This document shows positions 27,390 through 36,084 of a stretch of 64,000 nt of DNA, one piece after another. A program made the translations under genes and the position numbers. The stretch's first letter is position 1; every line of letters starts with the position of its first letter. The notes under the pieces are model-generated. The model was not told the DNA's origin and ran no database searches. It worked only from the letters and a program-made list of their open reading frames with translations. The stretch lies in the NCBI GenBank assembly GCA_020638675.1, contig JACKID010000001.1, positions 2,976,001 to 3,040,000 on the forward strand, given 5' to 3'. The stretch is from Planctomycetota bacterium (GTDB taxonomy: Bacteria; Planctomycetota; UBA8742; UBA2392).

Positions 27390-28436
27390 TCAGACCCAGC
27401 GGCCTGACCAGCTGATCCCCAGGGTGAACAGGAACCGGAAGTCGTGGTGCTTGAAGCCCTCCGCCGGGATGTTGTCCCAGGAGTGCTCAATCAGCAGCCC
27501 CGCCGTGAAATAGGACGCGAAGTGATGCTCCACGAGCAGCGAGCTGTTGACGACAAGGTTCTTGAACTCGGCGAAGTCGAGCAGCAACTCCGACTTGGCG
27601 TTGATGTGAACGGTGTCCGCCGCTGTGACCCAGTCGAATTCCGTCTTGGCCCGCGCGCCGAAGTAGCCGCGGTCGTCGGTGTGGTTGATCAGGTCTTCCT
27701 TGGTGTAGGTGACGTGCGCGGCGACGTACCAGGTCATCTTGGGCTTGCGGATGATGTAGTAGCCCGGCCCCACGCCGGTGATGCTGCGATAGTGATAGCC
27801 GGCAAGCTCGTTCATGTAGAGGTCTTCGGTCACCTCGATGGTGAGGTTGAAGTCGAAGATGTAGCGGTACAGGTAGCCGAAATGGTGCTGCCGTTCGCGG
27901 ACCGAATCTTCCTTCAGGTTGCGATCCTGGAAATAGCTGCCTCGCCCGAACAGCGTCATGTAGTTGTGCTTGGTCGTGCGCTTGATGTCGAAGCGATAGC
28001 CGAGGTTGTAAGTGCGCGTGTTGCCCTCGGTCCAGCCGAATGAAAGCAGCGCGTCGAACGACCACTCCGGACGCTCGTCCGGAACGGCCTCGTCGATGCC
28101 TTTCAGCCCCGCAAGGGACTCGACTTCCAGCTCGCCCGCCTCCAGCTTGACCTTCAGCTTTCCGTCTTCCGTGCTGATGGTGGCGTCCTGCTGGTCCTTG
28201 ATGTTCTCGCCGGTCCGGACGCGCGCCTTGCGCTCTTCGTCCAGGTTGATGGCGGCGACCTTCGCGACCGGCACCTTCACCAGCCCGACGGAATCGGTGG
28301 TGAAATGGACTTCACCGTTCTCGAGCTTTTCAAACTTGCCGACGAACGTGTCGCCGTCGGTCGTGGTCAGTTCGTCCGCGAGCAGTGATACCGGCGCACA
28401 AATCAGCACCATCAGCAGTAGGAATCGAAGAAACAT
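27390..28436 (-). CDS. DUF481-type outer-membrane beta-barrel protein
   Basis: 348 residues. Signal peptide (1-21), an SH3-like N-terminal segment (GDTFVGKFEKLENGEVHF ... VPVAKVAAINL) and then a DUF481 barrel. The barrel runs from FDALLSFGWTEGNTRTYNLGY onward in alternating aromatic beta-strands to a C-terminal strand ending WSGRWV. DUF481 proteins resemble salt-inducible YdiY barrels. An SD of gggag lies before the ATG. It is in the outer membrane if the organism is diderm. Downstream and upstream genes are in the same direction but about 70 bases apart. Confidence 0.8.
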   Translation of the reverse strand: MFLRFLLLMVLICAPVSLLADELTTTDGDTFVGKFEKLENGEVHFTTDSVGLVKVPVAKVAAINLDEERKARVRTGENIKDQQDATISTEDGKLKVKLEAGELEVESLAGLKGIDEAVPDERPEWSFDALLSFGWTEGNTRTYNLGYRFDIKRTTKHNYMTLFGRGSYFQDRNLKEDSVRERQHHFGYLYRYIFDFNLTIEVTEDLYMNELAGYHYRSITGVGPGYYIIRKPKMTWYVAAHVTYTKEDLINHTDDRGYFGARAKTEFDWVTAADTVHINAKSELLLDFAEFKNLVVNSSLLVEHHFASYFTAGLLIEHSWDNIPAEGFKHHDFRFLFTLGISWSGRWV

Positions 28437-28505
28437 GGATGCTCCCGTGTTTGCGCCCCCATTGGGTGGCGCATGGTAAAGCCATCTGCGTATCCGGCAA
28501 GGTGG

Positions 28506-29033
28506 CTATTCACCGGACTCAGAGTTTGTGGGAGGTTCCTCGCCGTTGGCAGGTGCGTTGTCCTGTTCCCGGAGTTGCTTCTGGTATTCGGACCAGGCGA
28601 GGCTCGCGGCGCGGCTGTACTTCCAGGTGCCGTCCGAAGTCTTCTGGAAGACCGCGAATGAGCCCTGTGTGGACTGTTCCTTGCCGTCCTTCTTGGCGAT
28701 GTACTTGAACGAGGCACGGGCCTCTTTCTCCGGCACGATCTGCGTATCCACTACTTCGATGGTCCACTTCAGGCCCTGCTTGCGCGACTCCTCGAACTTC
28801 TGGCTGTAGATCGGAAGGACTTCGTCACGCTCTTCGTCCAGCAGGGTCAGGGACAGCAGGCTGAGGTTGCCGGTCTCGATGCTGCGCGCAAACGCCTCCG
28901 TGGCGCCTTCCGGCGTGGAGAGGTCCGGAATGAACGCCTGTTCTTCACCGTTTCCATTGGCGTTGGCGCCCCCACCACAGGCGGCAGCCAGCATCGACGC
29001 GAAGATCAGCAGGCACGGCAGGATTTGTCTCAT
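28506..29033 (-). CDS. Lipoprotein with an NTF2/DUF4878-like domain
   Basis: 175 residues from ATG 29033; longer frames upstream run through the tRNA region and are rejected. Signal peptide with lipobox LAAACG (Cys about residue 19), then a small alpha+beta domain (about 38-155) containing STPEGATEAFARSIETGNLSLL and KYSRAASLAWSEY, similar to NTF2-like DUF4878 folds. The C-terminus is acidic and Pro-rich. Function unknown; membrane-tethered. Confidence 0.72.
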   Translation of the reverse strand: MRQILPCLLIFASMLAAACGGGANANGNGEEQAFIPDLSTPEGATEAFARSIETGNLSLLSLTLLDEERDEVLPIYSQKFEESRKQGLKWTIEVVDTQIVPEKEARASFKYIAKKDGKEQSTQGSFAVFQKTSDGTWKYSRAASLAWSEYQKQLREQDNAPANGEEPPTNSESGE

Positions 29034-29090
29034 GGCTCTCGTTCCGTTGGCGGTCCGCCGACAGGATAGAGTAACCGGGCTGAACGGACA

Positions 29091-29156
29091 AACGCCTGTC
29101 CGGCCGGACAGGCGTTCGATAATGGTCGGGGCGATGAGATTTGAACTCACGACCTT
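29091..29156 (-). repeat. Duplicated tRNA-Pro 3' half plus terminator hairpin
   Basis: A perfect 26-bp palindrome (29091-29116) is followed by about 35 bases (29121-29155) identical to the T-arm/acceptor end, CCA and 3' flank of the tRNA-Pro at 29294. No 5' half is present, so this is a truncated tRNA copy. It resembles an att-type 3'-end duplication, about 170 bases from the intact gene. Confidence 0.75.
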
Positions 29157-29263
29157 CCGGCAGTCCTGCGGACGGCCGGAACAGCGAAGCAGCACGGGCG
29201 CAGCCCGGGCGTAAGCGGAGCGGCGCGTGCGCAGCCCGCGAGGTCGTGCGCCCAAATGGGAGA

Positions 29264-29287
29264 ACGCCTGCCATCTCCGGCAGGCGT
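29264..29287 (-). terminator. Terminator hairpin after tRNA-Pro
   Basis: acgcctgcc / ggcaggcgt 9-bp stem with a 6-base loop, immediately 3' of the encoded CCA on the minus strand. Confidence 0.65.
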
Positions 29288-29293
29288 CCATAA

Positions 29294-29370
<77 letters not shown>

Positions 29371-29406
29371 ATCCGCTCGGAAAGCTAACGCACCACTGTT
29401 GCAGCG

Positions 29407-30405
29407 TCAAGGTGAGGAGGCCAGCCAACCCGCGATATCTGAGGCCTTCAGGATGCCGTCCTCGGTGATCCAGCCGGCAATCAGCGCCGCCGGCGTTACG
29501 TCAAAGGCCGGGTTGAACACCTTCGTCTTGTCCGGCGCGGTGCGCGTGTCGCCGACAAACCGCAGTTCGCGCTCGTTGCGCTCCTCAATGGGAATCTGAT
29601 CGCCTGACGCCAGCGTGCCGTCAAACGTGCTCCTGGGCGCGGCGATATAGAACGGAATCCCGTGTGCCTTGGCGAGCGTCGCGACGCCGTAGGTACCGAT
29701 CTTGTTCGCCGCGTCGCCGTTGGCCGCCACGCGATCCGCGCCGGTAATCACGAGGCTCACCTTCCCGTCGCGCATCACGACTGCGGACATGGAATCCGAG
29801 ATGACCGTGACGTCGACACCGTTCTCGGCCAGCTCAAAGCTCGTCAGCCGCGCCCCCTGCAGCAGCGGGCGGGTCTCGTCGGCAAACACGTGGAACTTCG
29901 TGCCGCGCTCTTTGGCTACATACATCGGAGCCAGCGCCGTCCCCATGCCGGCCGTGGCCAGGGCCCCCGCGTTGCAGTGCGTCAGGACGCCCATCCCGTC
30001 CTTGATCAAACTCGCCCCGTGCTCGCCGATGGCGCGGCAGGTGCGCACGTCCTCGGCGTCGATGGCGCGGGCTTCCTCCAGCGCCCGCTCGGGGTCGCCC
30101 TCCGCCACGCGCCTCACACGCTCGACCGCCCAGCGCAGGTTCACGGCCGTGGGGCGTGCAGCCGCCAGCCGCTCCAGCCCTGCATCGCCGAGGCCGCTGC
30201 GCAAGGCGATCACGGCGCCGTAGCCGCCCGCCGCGCCCAGCGCCGGGGCGCCGCGCACCGCCAGACGCTGGATCGCATCGATGACCGGGTCAAGCTCGGT
30301 CAGCTCGATCAGCTTCAACTCGGTGGGCAGCAGGGTCTGCTCAATGATCACGAGACGGCCTGTGGCCGCGTCTCCCTGCCAATCGACTGTCCGGGGCAAC
30401 GCCAT
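29407..30405 (-). CDS. mtnA: S-methyl-5-thioribose-1-phosphate isomerase
   Basis: 332 residues, normal for MtnA, which converts methylthioribose-1-phosphate to methylthioribulose-1-phosphate in the methionine salvage pathway. eIF2B-like fold. Visible signatures are VRGAPALGAAGGYG, THCNAGALATAGMGTAL with the catalytic Cys, ISDSMSAVVM with the catalytic Asp, ITGADRVAANGDAANKIGTY, and FNPAFDVTPAALI. No other salvage genes lie nearby. Confidence 0.95.
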   Translation of the reverse strand: MALPRTVDWQGDAATGRLVIIEQTLLPTELKLIELTELDPVIDAIQRLAVRGAPALGAAGGYGAVIALRSGLGDAGLERLAAARPTAVNLRWAVERVRRVAEGDPERALEEARAIDAEDVRTCRAIGEHGASLIKDGMGVLTHCNAGALATAGMGTALAPMYVAKERGTKFHVFADETRPLLQGARLTSFELAENGVDVTVISDSMSAVVMRDGKVSLVITGADRVAANGDAANKIGTYGVATLAKAHGIPFYIAAPRSTFDGTLASGDQIPIEERNERELRFVGDTRTAPDKTKVFNPAFDVTPAALIAGWITEDGILKASDIAGWLASSP

Positions 30406-30481
30406 GGGCGCATCCTGTGATTATCGGGGTCGGGAATCTATATTGTACTAGTCACGTTTTCCCACAGGGCAGGGTACTCGC

Positions 30482-31114
30482 ATGGCCAAGGCAAGCGCCA
30501 GCAAGGACACGTCGTCCGAACAGGAACGACTCGAAGAAGAAGAACGGCTCGCAGACGAGCAGGTGCTCGAAGACCTGCTTGAGGACACCCACCGAATCCT
30601 GAAGCAGGCCGTGGATCGTGCGGGACCCAAGCGGGTCGCCCGCGCGCTCGATGTCAGCCTGAGTCTGGTTTACAAGTGGACGCAGCCGCCGCGCACCAAG
30701 AAGAACCCGGGAGCCAGCGGAGCGCGCAACCCGCTGGACAAGCTGGTCACCATCTTCCACCTGAGCGAAGACCTCGAGGTAGTGCAGTTCCTGTGCAAGA
30801 TCGCCCGCGGCTACTACACCGCCAATCCGGCGCTGCAGACCAAGGCGGGGCACAGCTTCGTGACGGCCACGGTGACGGCCCTGAACGACTTTGCCGACCT
30901 GATGCAGATGGCCGAAAAGTCTTTGACGGACGACGGCAAGATCGACGAGGACGAGGCCAAGAAACTGCGCAAGAACTGGGACCGGCTGAAAGGCCGCCTC
31001 GAGCATTTCATCGTCTCCTGCGAGGAGGGTGCCTACGACCTGAATCGCGACAAGGACAACGAAGAAGAAGGCAAAGGCAAGAAGAAGCGTGGCAAGGGCG
31101 AGGAAGAGGAATAG
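30482..31114 (+). CDS. Predicted HTH DNA-binding protein with charged tails
   Basis: 210 residues. A helix-turn-helix stretch GPKRVARALDVSLSLVYKWTQPP lies at about 48-70, similar to phage CII-like/regulatory HTH domains. It is flanked by a Glu-rich N-terminus and a Lys/Glu-rich C-terminus. The middle (about 85-190) is helical, with no known family. agggtactcgc precedes the ATG. Six bases separate it from the next gene, so the two are co-transcribed. DNA-binding is likely; targets are unknown. Confidence 0.6.
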   Translation: MAKASASKDTSSEQERLEEEERLADEQVLEDLLEDTHRILKQAVDRAGPKRVARALDVSLSLVYKWTQPPRTKKNPGASGARNPLDKLVTIFHLSEDLEVVQFLCKIARGYYTANPALQTKAGHSFVTATVTALNDFADLMQMAEKSLTDDGKIDEDEAKKLRKNWDRLKGRLEHFIVSCEEGAYDLNRDKDNEEEGKGKKKRGKGEEEE

Positions 31115-31120
31115 CGGAGA

Positions 31121-31579
31121 GTGAGCGACCGGTTGCCCATCCCCGAAATTGACGACGAAGGCCTCAGGCAACACATCCTGAAGCTGCGCGGGCTCGTGGC
31201 CGAAGAGACTATCGAGACGCTCAAGATGGTGCGCCTCGACCACATCGTGAACCCGCGCGGCAAGCTGAATGCCGAGTACGACCAGCAGGCGTTCCGCGCA
31301 TGGGTGATCGCCTGGCTGAACTCGCTGGAAACTGTGCTGTGCGCCCACATGGCCATGATGGCCAAGCAGTTGTGGGACGAGAAGGAAGCGCTTGAGCCTA
31401 CGCTCGCGCACCCCAAGCTGCTGCTGGACCAGGTCGAGGACATTCGCCGCGCGCTCGAGATCATCCTGCACGCCGAGCCGGAAATGACGCCGCAGCCCAT
31501 CACCGGCGAGCACTTGAAGCCGCCCGCCGAGGAAGACGAAGCAGAGGCTGTTAGAGACGCTGCCGACAAGGACGCCTAG
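31121..31579 (+). CDS. Small helical protein of unknown function
   Basis: 152 residues from a GTG at 31121, six bases after the HTH gene. Predicted all-helical, soluble, with an acidic C-terminal tail. No signal peptide or membrane helix. No family recognised. Its tight coupling to the HTH gene suggests a partner or anti-regulator role, but this is inference. Confidence 0.55.
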   Translation: MSDRLPIPEIDDEGLRQHILKLRGLVAEETIETLKMVRLDHIVNPRGKLNAEYDQQAFRAWVIAWLNSLETVLCAHMAMMAKQLWDEKEALEPTLAHPKLLLDQVEDIRRALEIILHAEPEMTPQPITGEHLKPPAEEDEAEAVRDAADKDA

Positions 31580-31622
31580 CGGCACCTTGCCGCATCTCCG
31601 CCTGCTGGTAGATACCCCGCAT

Positions 31623-32417
31623 ATGGAAGCGCTGTCCAAATCCCGCGCCAAGCAGTTGCGTGCACTGAAGCTGCGCAAGTCCCGCGAAGAACAGGGCCTG
31701 TTCGTCGCCGAGGGGCCGCTGCTGATTGAGGAGGCCTTCAAGGCCGCGGTGTTTCCGCGCTATGTGGTCTTCTGCCCCGAGCTGATCGAAAGCACACGTG
31801 AGAAAGTGGAGCAACTGCTCGAGCGCTGCAAGCAGGAGGGCGTCGAGGTGTTCGAGACCGACGCGGGCGAATTCATGGCCGCCAGCGATACGGTAAACAG
31901 CCAGGGCATTCTCGGCGTATACGGCGTCCCCGCCTGGGACCTGACCGCCCTGCTCGCGCGCCCGAGCCTGACGCTGCTCGTGCTCGACAATCTGCGCGAC
32001 CCGGGCAACCTCGGCACCATCGTGCGCCAGGCCGCGGCCTTCGACTGCGGTGGGCTGCTGCTGCTCAAGGGCTGTGTGGACGCCTACAACCACAAGGCCG
32101 TTCGCGCCAGCATGGGCGGCATCTTCCACGTGCCGGTGTTCGGCGACCTCACACCCGAAGACGTGATGCAGAAGCTGACCGACGCGGGAGTGTGGCCGTA
32201 CGTCACGGGCACCAGGGGCCAGAACGCCTTCACCATCAGCTACCCGCCGAGGACGGCGTTCATCATCGGCGGGGAAAGCGAAGGCGTGCAGCCGTTCTGG
32301 AACGCCCGCGACGTAATCCAGGTAGGCATCCCGCAGACCGACAAAGTCGAAAGCCTGAATGCTGCCGTCGCAGCCAGCATCCTCATCGCCTACCGCTACC
32401 AGGCACGGCAGGCCTAG
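31623..32417 (+). CDS. TrmH/SpoU-family RNA 2'-O-methyltransferase
   Basis: 264 residues from ATG 31623; a TTG at 31587 is also possible. It has an N-terminal substrate-binding domain (KLRKSREEQGLFVAEGPLLIEEA) and the SPOUT knot with three motifs: NLRDPGNLGTIVRQAAAF, FIIGGESEGV and VESLNAAVAASILIAYR. These bind S-adenosylmethionine and the 2'-OH of rRNA or tRNA ribose. Closest in plan to RlmB/TsnR-type 23S enzymes; the exact target is not decidable. Its stop overlaps the end of the convergent permease gene by 4 bases. Confidence 0.9.
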   Translation: MEALSKSRAKQLRALKLRKSREEQGLFVAEGPLLIEEAFKAAVFPRYVVFCPELIESTREKVEQLLERCKQEGVEVFETDAGEFMAASDTVNSQGILGVYGVPAWDLTALLARPSLTLLVLDNLRDPGNLGTIVRQAAAFDCGGLLLLKGCVDAYNHKAVRASMGGIFHVPVFGDLTPEDVMQKLTDAGVWPYVTGTRGQNAFTISYPPRTAFIIGGESEGVQPFWNARDVIQVGIPQTDKVESLNAAVAASILIAYRYQARQA

Positions 32418-34618
32418 CCCCGGCGGCTGATGAGCATTACCGCGTGCGTCGTCTTCTGGACGATGGCCATGGCGAAGCGGCCGAAGTGTTTCTTGCGCTT
32501 GCCCATTCGCTGAACGCCGATGATTGTCAAATCGGCCTGCTCGCACTGGCGTGCCACTTCGTCGATCGGGTTGTCACTTCGGACGATGCGCACCTTGCCG
32601 AAGCCCGGGGCCTCGCTCATGGCCACGCGCTCAAGCTCTTCCTCGATCTTGAGTGCCTCGGGATCGGAGACATCGTTGCCAAGCACGCGCAAGTAGATCA
32701 CTTCGCGCTGCTCCTCGCGTGAGAGGCTGCCGAGCATTCGCGCGCGCAACTCATCCTGCGCGCCCTTGCCCCCCACCGGCACGAGAATCGTCTTGGCGTC
32801 GCGCTCCTTCCATTCCGGCTGGGCGCGCAATACCACCACGTCGGCATCGACGCTCGACATGAGGCTCTCGAGCTGTTCGCCGTGCTCGTTCTCGGTCAGC
32901 TTGCTCATGCCCATCAACAGGCTCTGGCAGCCGCGCGTGCGCGCGACGCGAGCTATCTCGGCCCAGGGGTCGTCCGCGACAGTCGTCAGCGCCTCGGGAA
33001 ACATCGCGCGCTGGAATGACGCCGACAGGGTCTGTCCCAGCACGTCCTGCGTTCGGGCCAGCGCTTCCGTCGCGTCGCCGGCCGGTTTTCGAATCACGAA
33101 CAGCAGCAGAATTCGCCCCGTTACCGGCGGCGTCAGCGCGTTGGCCAGCCCGACCAGGCCCTGCGCGCTGGCCGGGTTGGCAATCGGCAGCAGCACCAGC
33201 GGGTTCTCACCGCGCGCCTGCGACCGCAGCGGGTTGCGGGCCACGTCGGCCGCGTCGGCTGCTTCCGCGCGGCGCGCAAACAAGGTCGCGTAGATCCCGA
33301 TGCCGATCACCATCCAGACGCCGGTGATCACGCCCGCCTCGGGCACCGCGATGCTCTGAAAAATCGCCAGCCCGATGCACGCGAGCCCGCCGACCACCGG
33401 CACCAGCTTCGTCAGCGCCGTACCCGGCACCGTGCCGCGCCTTTGCGCCAGCAGGTTGGTCCAGTGCACCAGCGCGAACGTGAGCAGGAAGATGAGACTC
33501 GCCGCGGCGCCGGCGGCCGCGACGGAAGGAATCAGCAGCAGGATCAACACCACCAGCGCGGAGCTCGTCGCGACGCCCCCCACCGGCGTTCCGCGCTTCT
33601 CGCTGACACGACCGACCTCCCAGGGCAGCGTGCGATCGCGCGCCATGGCCTGCGCGATCCGTGAGGCGGCAAACAGGTTCGCCTGCAGCGCGGACAGCAT
33701 CGAAAGCAGGGCCGCCACGGCAATCATCCAGAACCCCGGTGCGCCAAGGATGTTGCGCGCGGCGATCGCGACCACGGCGTCCGCCGACTGCGGTGACTCG
33801 CTGCTCATGGAAATGATGTTGTTGCCCTCCGGCACGCCGACGGTCATCACCACAAACAGCAGCGGCATGTAGATAGTCAGCGCGATTGCCAACGAGATGT
33901 ACATCGCGCGGGGGATGTTCCGCTTCGGGTCTTTCACCTCGCCACCAACGGCCGCGATCAGGTCAAACCCCTGCAAAGCAATGAACGTAAAACCCATCGC
34001 CTCGAGCAACCCGACTGCGCCGTTGTGAAAGAACGTGACCGGCTCAGGCTCGCCGCGCGAGCCGAACAGCATCACGCCGAGGCCGGCGACGATGAACACA
34101 ACGAAGATGACTACCTTGCCGATGGTCTCAAAGTTTCCGCCGCCGGCACTCTTGAACATCAGCAGCAGCGAGTACATGCCGGTGGCCATCACTGCCAGCC
34201 CGACGATGGTGTAGTGGTTCGAGAGCCATACCGGCGCGTCGCGCCCCAGCAGCACGTACGCTTCGCGTGCGATGATGACGGCATAGACGGCGAAGCCCAA
34301 CGCGTACAGTACGCCCGCCACGATGCTGGCAAACCACACGACCCAGCCCACGGCGAACGCCGCGCGCACCGACAGCACCATCTTGGCAAACGTGTACGAG
34401 CCGCCGGACTTTGGAAATGCGACCGACATCCCGGCGAAGCTGCGTGCGGTGAAGAACGCGATCACGCCGTTGATCGCAAACGCGACAATGGCCGCCGGCC
34501 CGGCCGTCGCGAACGCCGTGCCCGCCAGCGCCAGCACGCCGCCGCCGACGATCGCGCCGACACCCACAAGTGTCGCCTGGAACAGGCCCATCCTTCGGTT
34601 GGGTTCTTCCGCGTTCAA
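32414..34618 (-). CDS. APC-superfamily amino-acid permease with Usp-type cytosolic tail
   Basis: 734 residues. The start is a TTG at 34618, with an excellent aggagg four bases upstream; ATG 34591 is an alternative. About twelve transmembrane segments (residues about 12-450) carry the APC first-helix motif VGVGAIVGGGVLALAG. The tail (about 475-734) has two UspA-like halves, the second with TILVPVGGKGAQDELRAR and DLTIIGVQRMGK. The fold is that of amino-acid transporters such as YfnA/CAT with regulatory Usp domains. Substrate unknown. A single transcription unit. Confidence 0.88.
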   Translation of the reverse strand: MNAEEPNRRMGLFQATLVGVGAIVGGGVLALAGTAFATAGPAAIVAFAINGVIAFFTARSFAGMSVAFPKSGGSYTFAKMVLSVRAAFAVGWVVWFASIVAGVLYALGFAVYAVIIAREAYVLLGRDAPVWLSNHYTIVGLAVMATGMYSLLLMFKSAGGGNFETIGKVVIFVVFIVAGLGVMLFGSRGEPEPVTFFHNGAVGLLEAMGFTFIALQGFDLIAAVGGEVKDPKRNIPRAMYISLAIALTIYMPLLFVVMTVGVPEGNNIISMSSESPQSADAVVAIAARNILGAPGFWMIAVAALLSMLSALQANLFAASRIAQAMARDRTLPWEVGRVSEKRGTPVGGVATSSALVVLILLLIPSVAAAGAAASLIFLLTFALVHWTNLLAQRRGTVPGTALTKLVPVVGGLACIGLAIFQSIAVPEAGVITGVWMVIGIGIYATLFARRAEAADAADVARNPLRSQARGENPLVLLPIANPASAQGLVGLANALTPPVTGRILLLFVIRKPAGDATEALARTQDVLGQTLSASFQRAMFPEALTTVADDPWAEIARVARTRGCQSLLMGMSKLTENEHGEQLESLMSSVDADVVVLRAQPEWKERDAKTILVPVGGKGAQDELRARMLGSLSREEQREVIYLRVLGNDVSDPEALKIEEELERVAMSEAPGFGKVRIVRSDNPIDEVARQCEQADLTIIGVQRMGKRKKHFGRFAMAIVQKTTHAVMLISRRG

Positions 34619-34670
34619 CGCGCCTCCTGCTCAGGTTATCGGCAGTTTTCGCGCGCGCGTCCAGCGATGC

Positions 34671-35168
34671 TCAGGCATCCCCAATCAGCAGCTTGGGCGT
34701 TGCCATCCAGCGCAGCTGTCCCGCGCCGGCCTGGGGCCTGCTGTTGAATTCGACGCAGGCTACGCCGCCCTTCTTGAATGTGCCCAGCGTGCGCGCACTC
34801 GGCCCCGCCAGCATGCACGACAGCAGCGCGGACAGCGAAGGCTCATGCCCGACCACGGCCAGCGCCGCTGCATCCCGCCGGGCAAGCGCCTTGATCGCTT
34901 CCGTCGCGCTGCGCCCGGGCTCAAGCGCCGTCAGTTTTTCCGGTAGCGGCCAGTCGCACTCCTGGTGCAGGATCTCGGCCGTCTGCCACGCGCGCAAGAA
35001 GCCGCTGCTGAGCGTGTGATCGACGCCGATCCCCAGCTTTTGCAACTGGCGCGCGATCTTGCGGAAGCGCGCCTTGCCCTTCGAGGTCAGCGGGCGCTCG
35101 CTGTCGTCGGGCCATTTCTTGTCATCGCGCTCAAACGCGATCGCGTGACGAACGATGTAGACGATCAT
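34671..35168 (-). CDS. sixA: Phosphohistidine phosphatase SixA-like
   Basis: 165 residues from ATG 35168. Histidine-phosphatase core with the RHG-like motif VRHAIAF (RHA variant usual in SixA) and the second catalytic His in VVGHEPSLSALL. TLSSGFLRAWQTAEIL is the conserved helix between them. SixA removes phosphate from phosphohistidines (NPr in E. coli). The ATG overlaps the stop of the CHAD gene (ATGA), so the two are translationally coupled; the SixA-CHAD pair is a common arrangement. Confidence 0.9.
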   Translation of the reverse strand: MIVYIVRHAIAFERDDKKWPDDSERPLTSKGKARFRKIARQLQKLGIGVDHTLSSGFLRAWQTAEILHQECDWPLPEKLTALEPGRSATEAIKALARRDAAALAVVGHEPSLSALLSCMLAGPSARTLGTFKKGGVACVEFNSRPQAGAGQLRWMATPKLLIGDA

Positions 35169-36079
35169 CTCGTCTTCCCCTTTCGGCCTGTGAGTGCGTC
35201 CAGCAATTCGGCCCAGCGCTTCTCGTCGAGCTTCTCCAGCAGCGCGGGCATGGCCTCCAGTTCGGCTTGCGCGTGTTCGCGGCAGCGCGTGACGAGCTGG
35301 GCACAAGCGCGGCGGGTGGCCGATTTCCAGCCGTCTTCGAGCGCAATCTCGCTCAACACGTCGGCGGCGCGGCTGGCGTCGAGGTACTCGCCGAAGCCGT
35401 CCTGTATCGCCTCCAGCGCCTTGATGGTCGGCTTTGCGGGCTTGCCGTAGTGGCCCGAGAGCGCTTGCAAGGCGTAGCGCAGTTTCTTGCCGGCAATGCG
35501 CAGCTTGTGATAGCGCTCCAGCGATGCGCGCCGCCGGGCGCGGTCCAGCGCCTTGATGAGCCGGCCGTGCGCAACCTCAAGCAACTGCGGCGCGACGACA
35601 TCAATGCTGCGGCGCGCGATCGCGGGCCACTTCGTGCCAGCCCGAGCCAGCGCCTGCAGCGTTTTTCGCTCGGGCGCATCCTGCCAGCTCGTCAGCGCTG
35701 CGATCGCTGGTTTGACCAAGTCCGCGCGGCGCGCGGACAACCTGGCAATCACCGGCTTCATGGCGCTCGCGTCACGCTTACCCAGCTCACGGCGCCAGTC
35801 CTCAAGGTGAATAAGCAGCACATCGAGATCGCGTACGGGCGAAAACGCCGCCGCCAGTTCGCGCAACCGGTCGCGCACGGCCGGCGCCTCGGCGGGCAAG
35901 TAGTCGCGGAACAACGACAGCAGGGAGCGCAGTCGCCGACAGGAGACCCGCAGGGCATGTACCGCCTCAACGTCGGGCACGGCCTTGCAGGCACGATCCA
36001 GCCGCGTCGCAAGCAGCCCGATTGCGCGGCGCAGAAACGCGCTGGTGGATGCACTGCGGCTGGGGGCTTTGGGGGGCAT
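35165..36079 (-). CDS. CHAD-domain protein
   Basis: 304 residues from ATG 36079 (MPPKAPSRSAS), five bases after the HIT-fusion stop. A CHAD fold of two four-helix bundles with conserved histidines and basic surface (VEAVHALRVSCRRLRSLLSLF and RYHKLRIAGKKLRYALQAL). CHAD domains bind polyphosphate. There is no CYTH/triphosphatase partner domain, but the SixA phosphatase gene follows with a 4-base overlap. Cytoplasmic. Confidence 0.9.
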   Translation of the reverse strand: MPPKAPSRSASTSAFLRRAIGLLATRLDRACKAVPDVEAVHALRVSCRRLRSLLSLFRDYLPAEAPAVRDRLRELAAAFSPVRDLDVLLIHLEDWRRELGKRDASAMKPVIARLSARRADLVKPAIAALTSWQDAPERKTLQALARAGTKWPAIARRSIDVVAPQLLEVAHGRLIKALDRARRRASLERYHKLRIAGKKLRYALQALSGHYGKPAKPTIKALEAIQDGFGEYLDASRAADVLSEIALEDGWKSATRRACAQLVTRCREHAQAELEAMPALLEKLDEKRWAELLDALTGRKGKTR

Positions 36080-36084
36080 GGGTG

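Noticed and set aside
29121..29155. Second functional tRNA
   Set aside because: Only the 3' half is present; no acceptor 5' strand, D-arm or anticodon stem.
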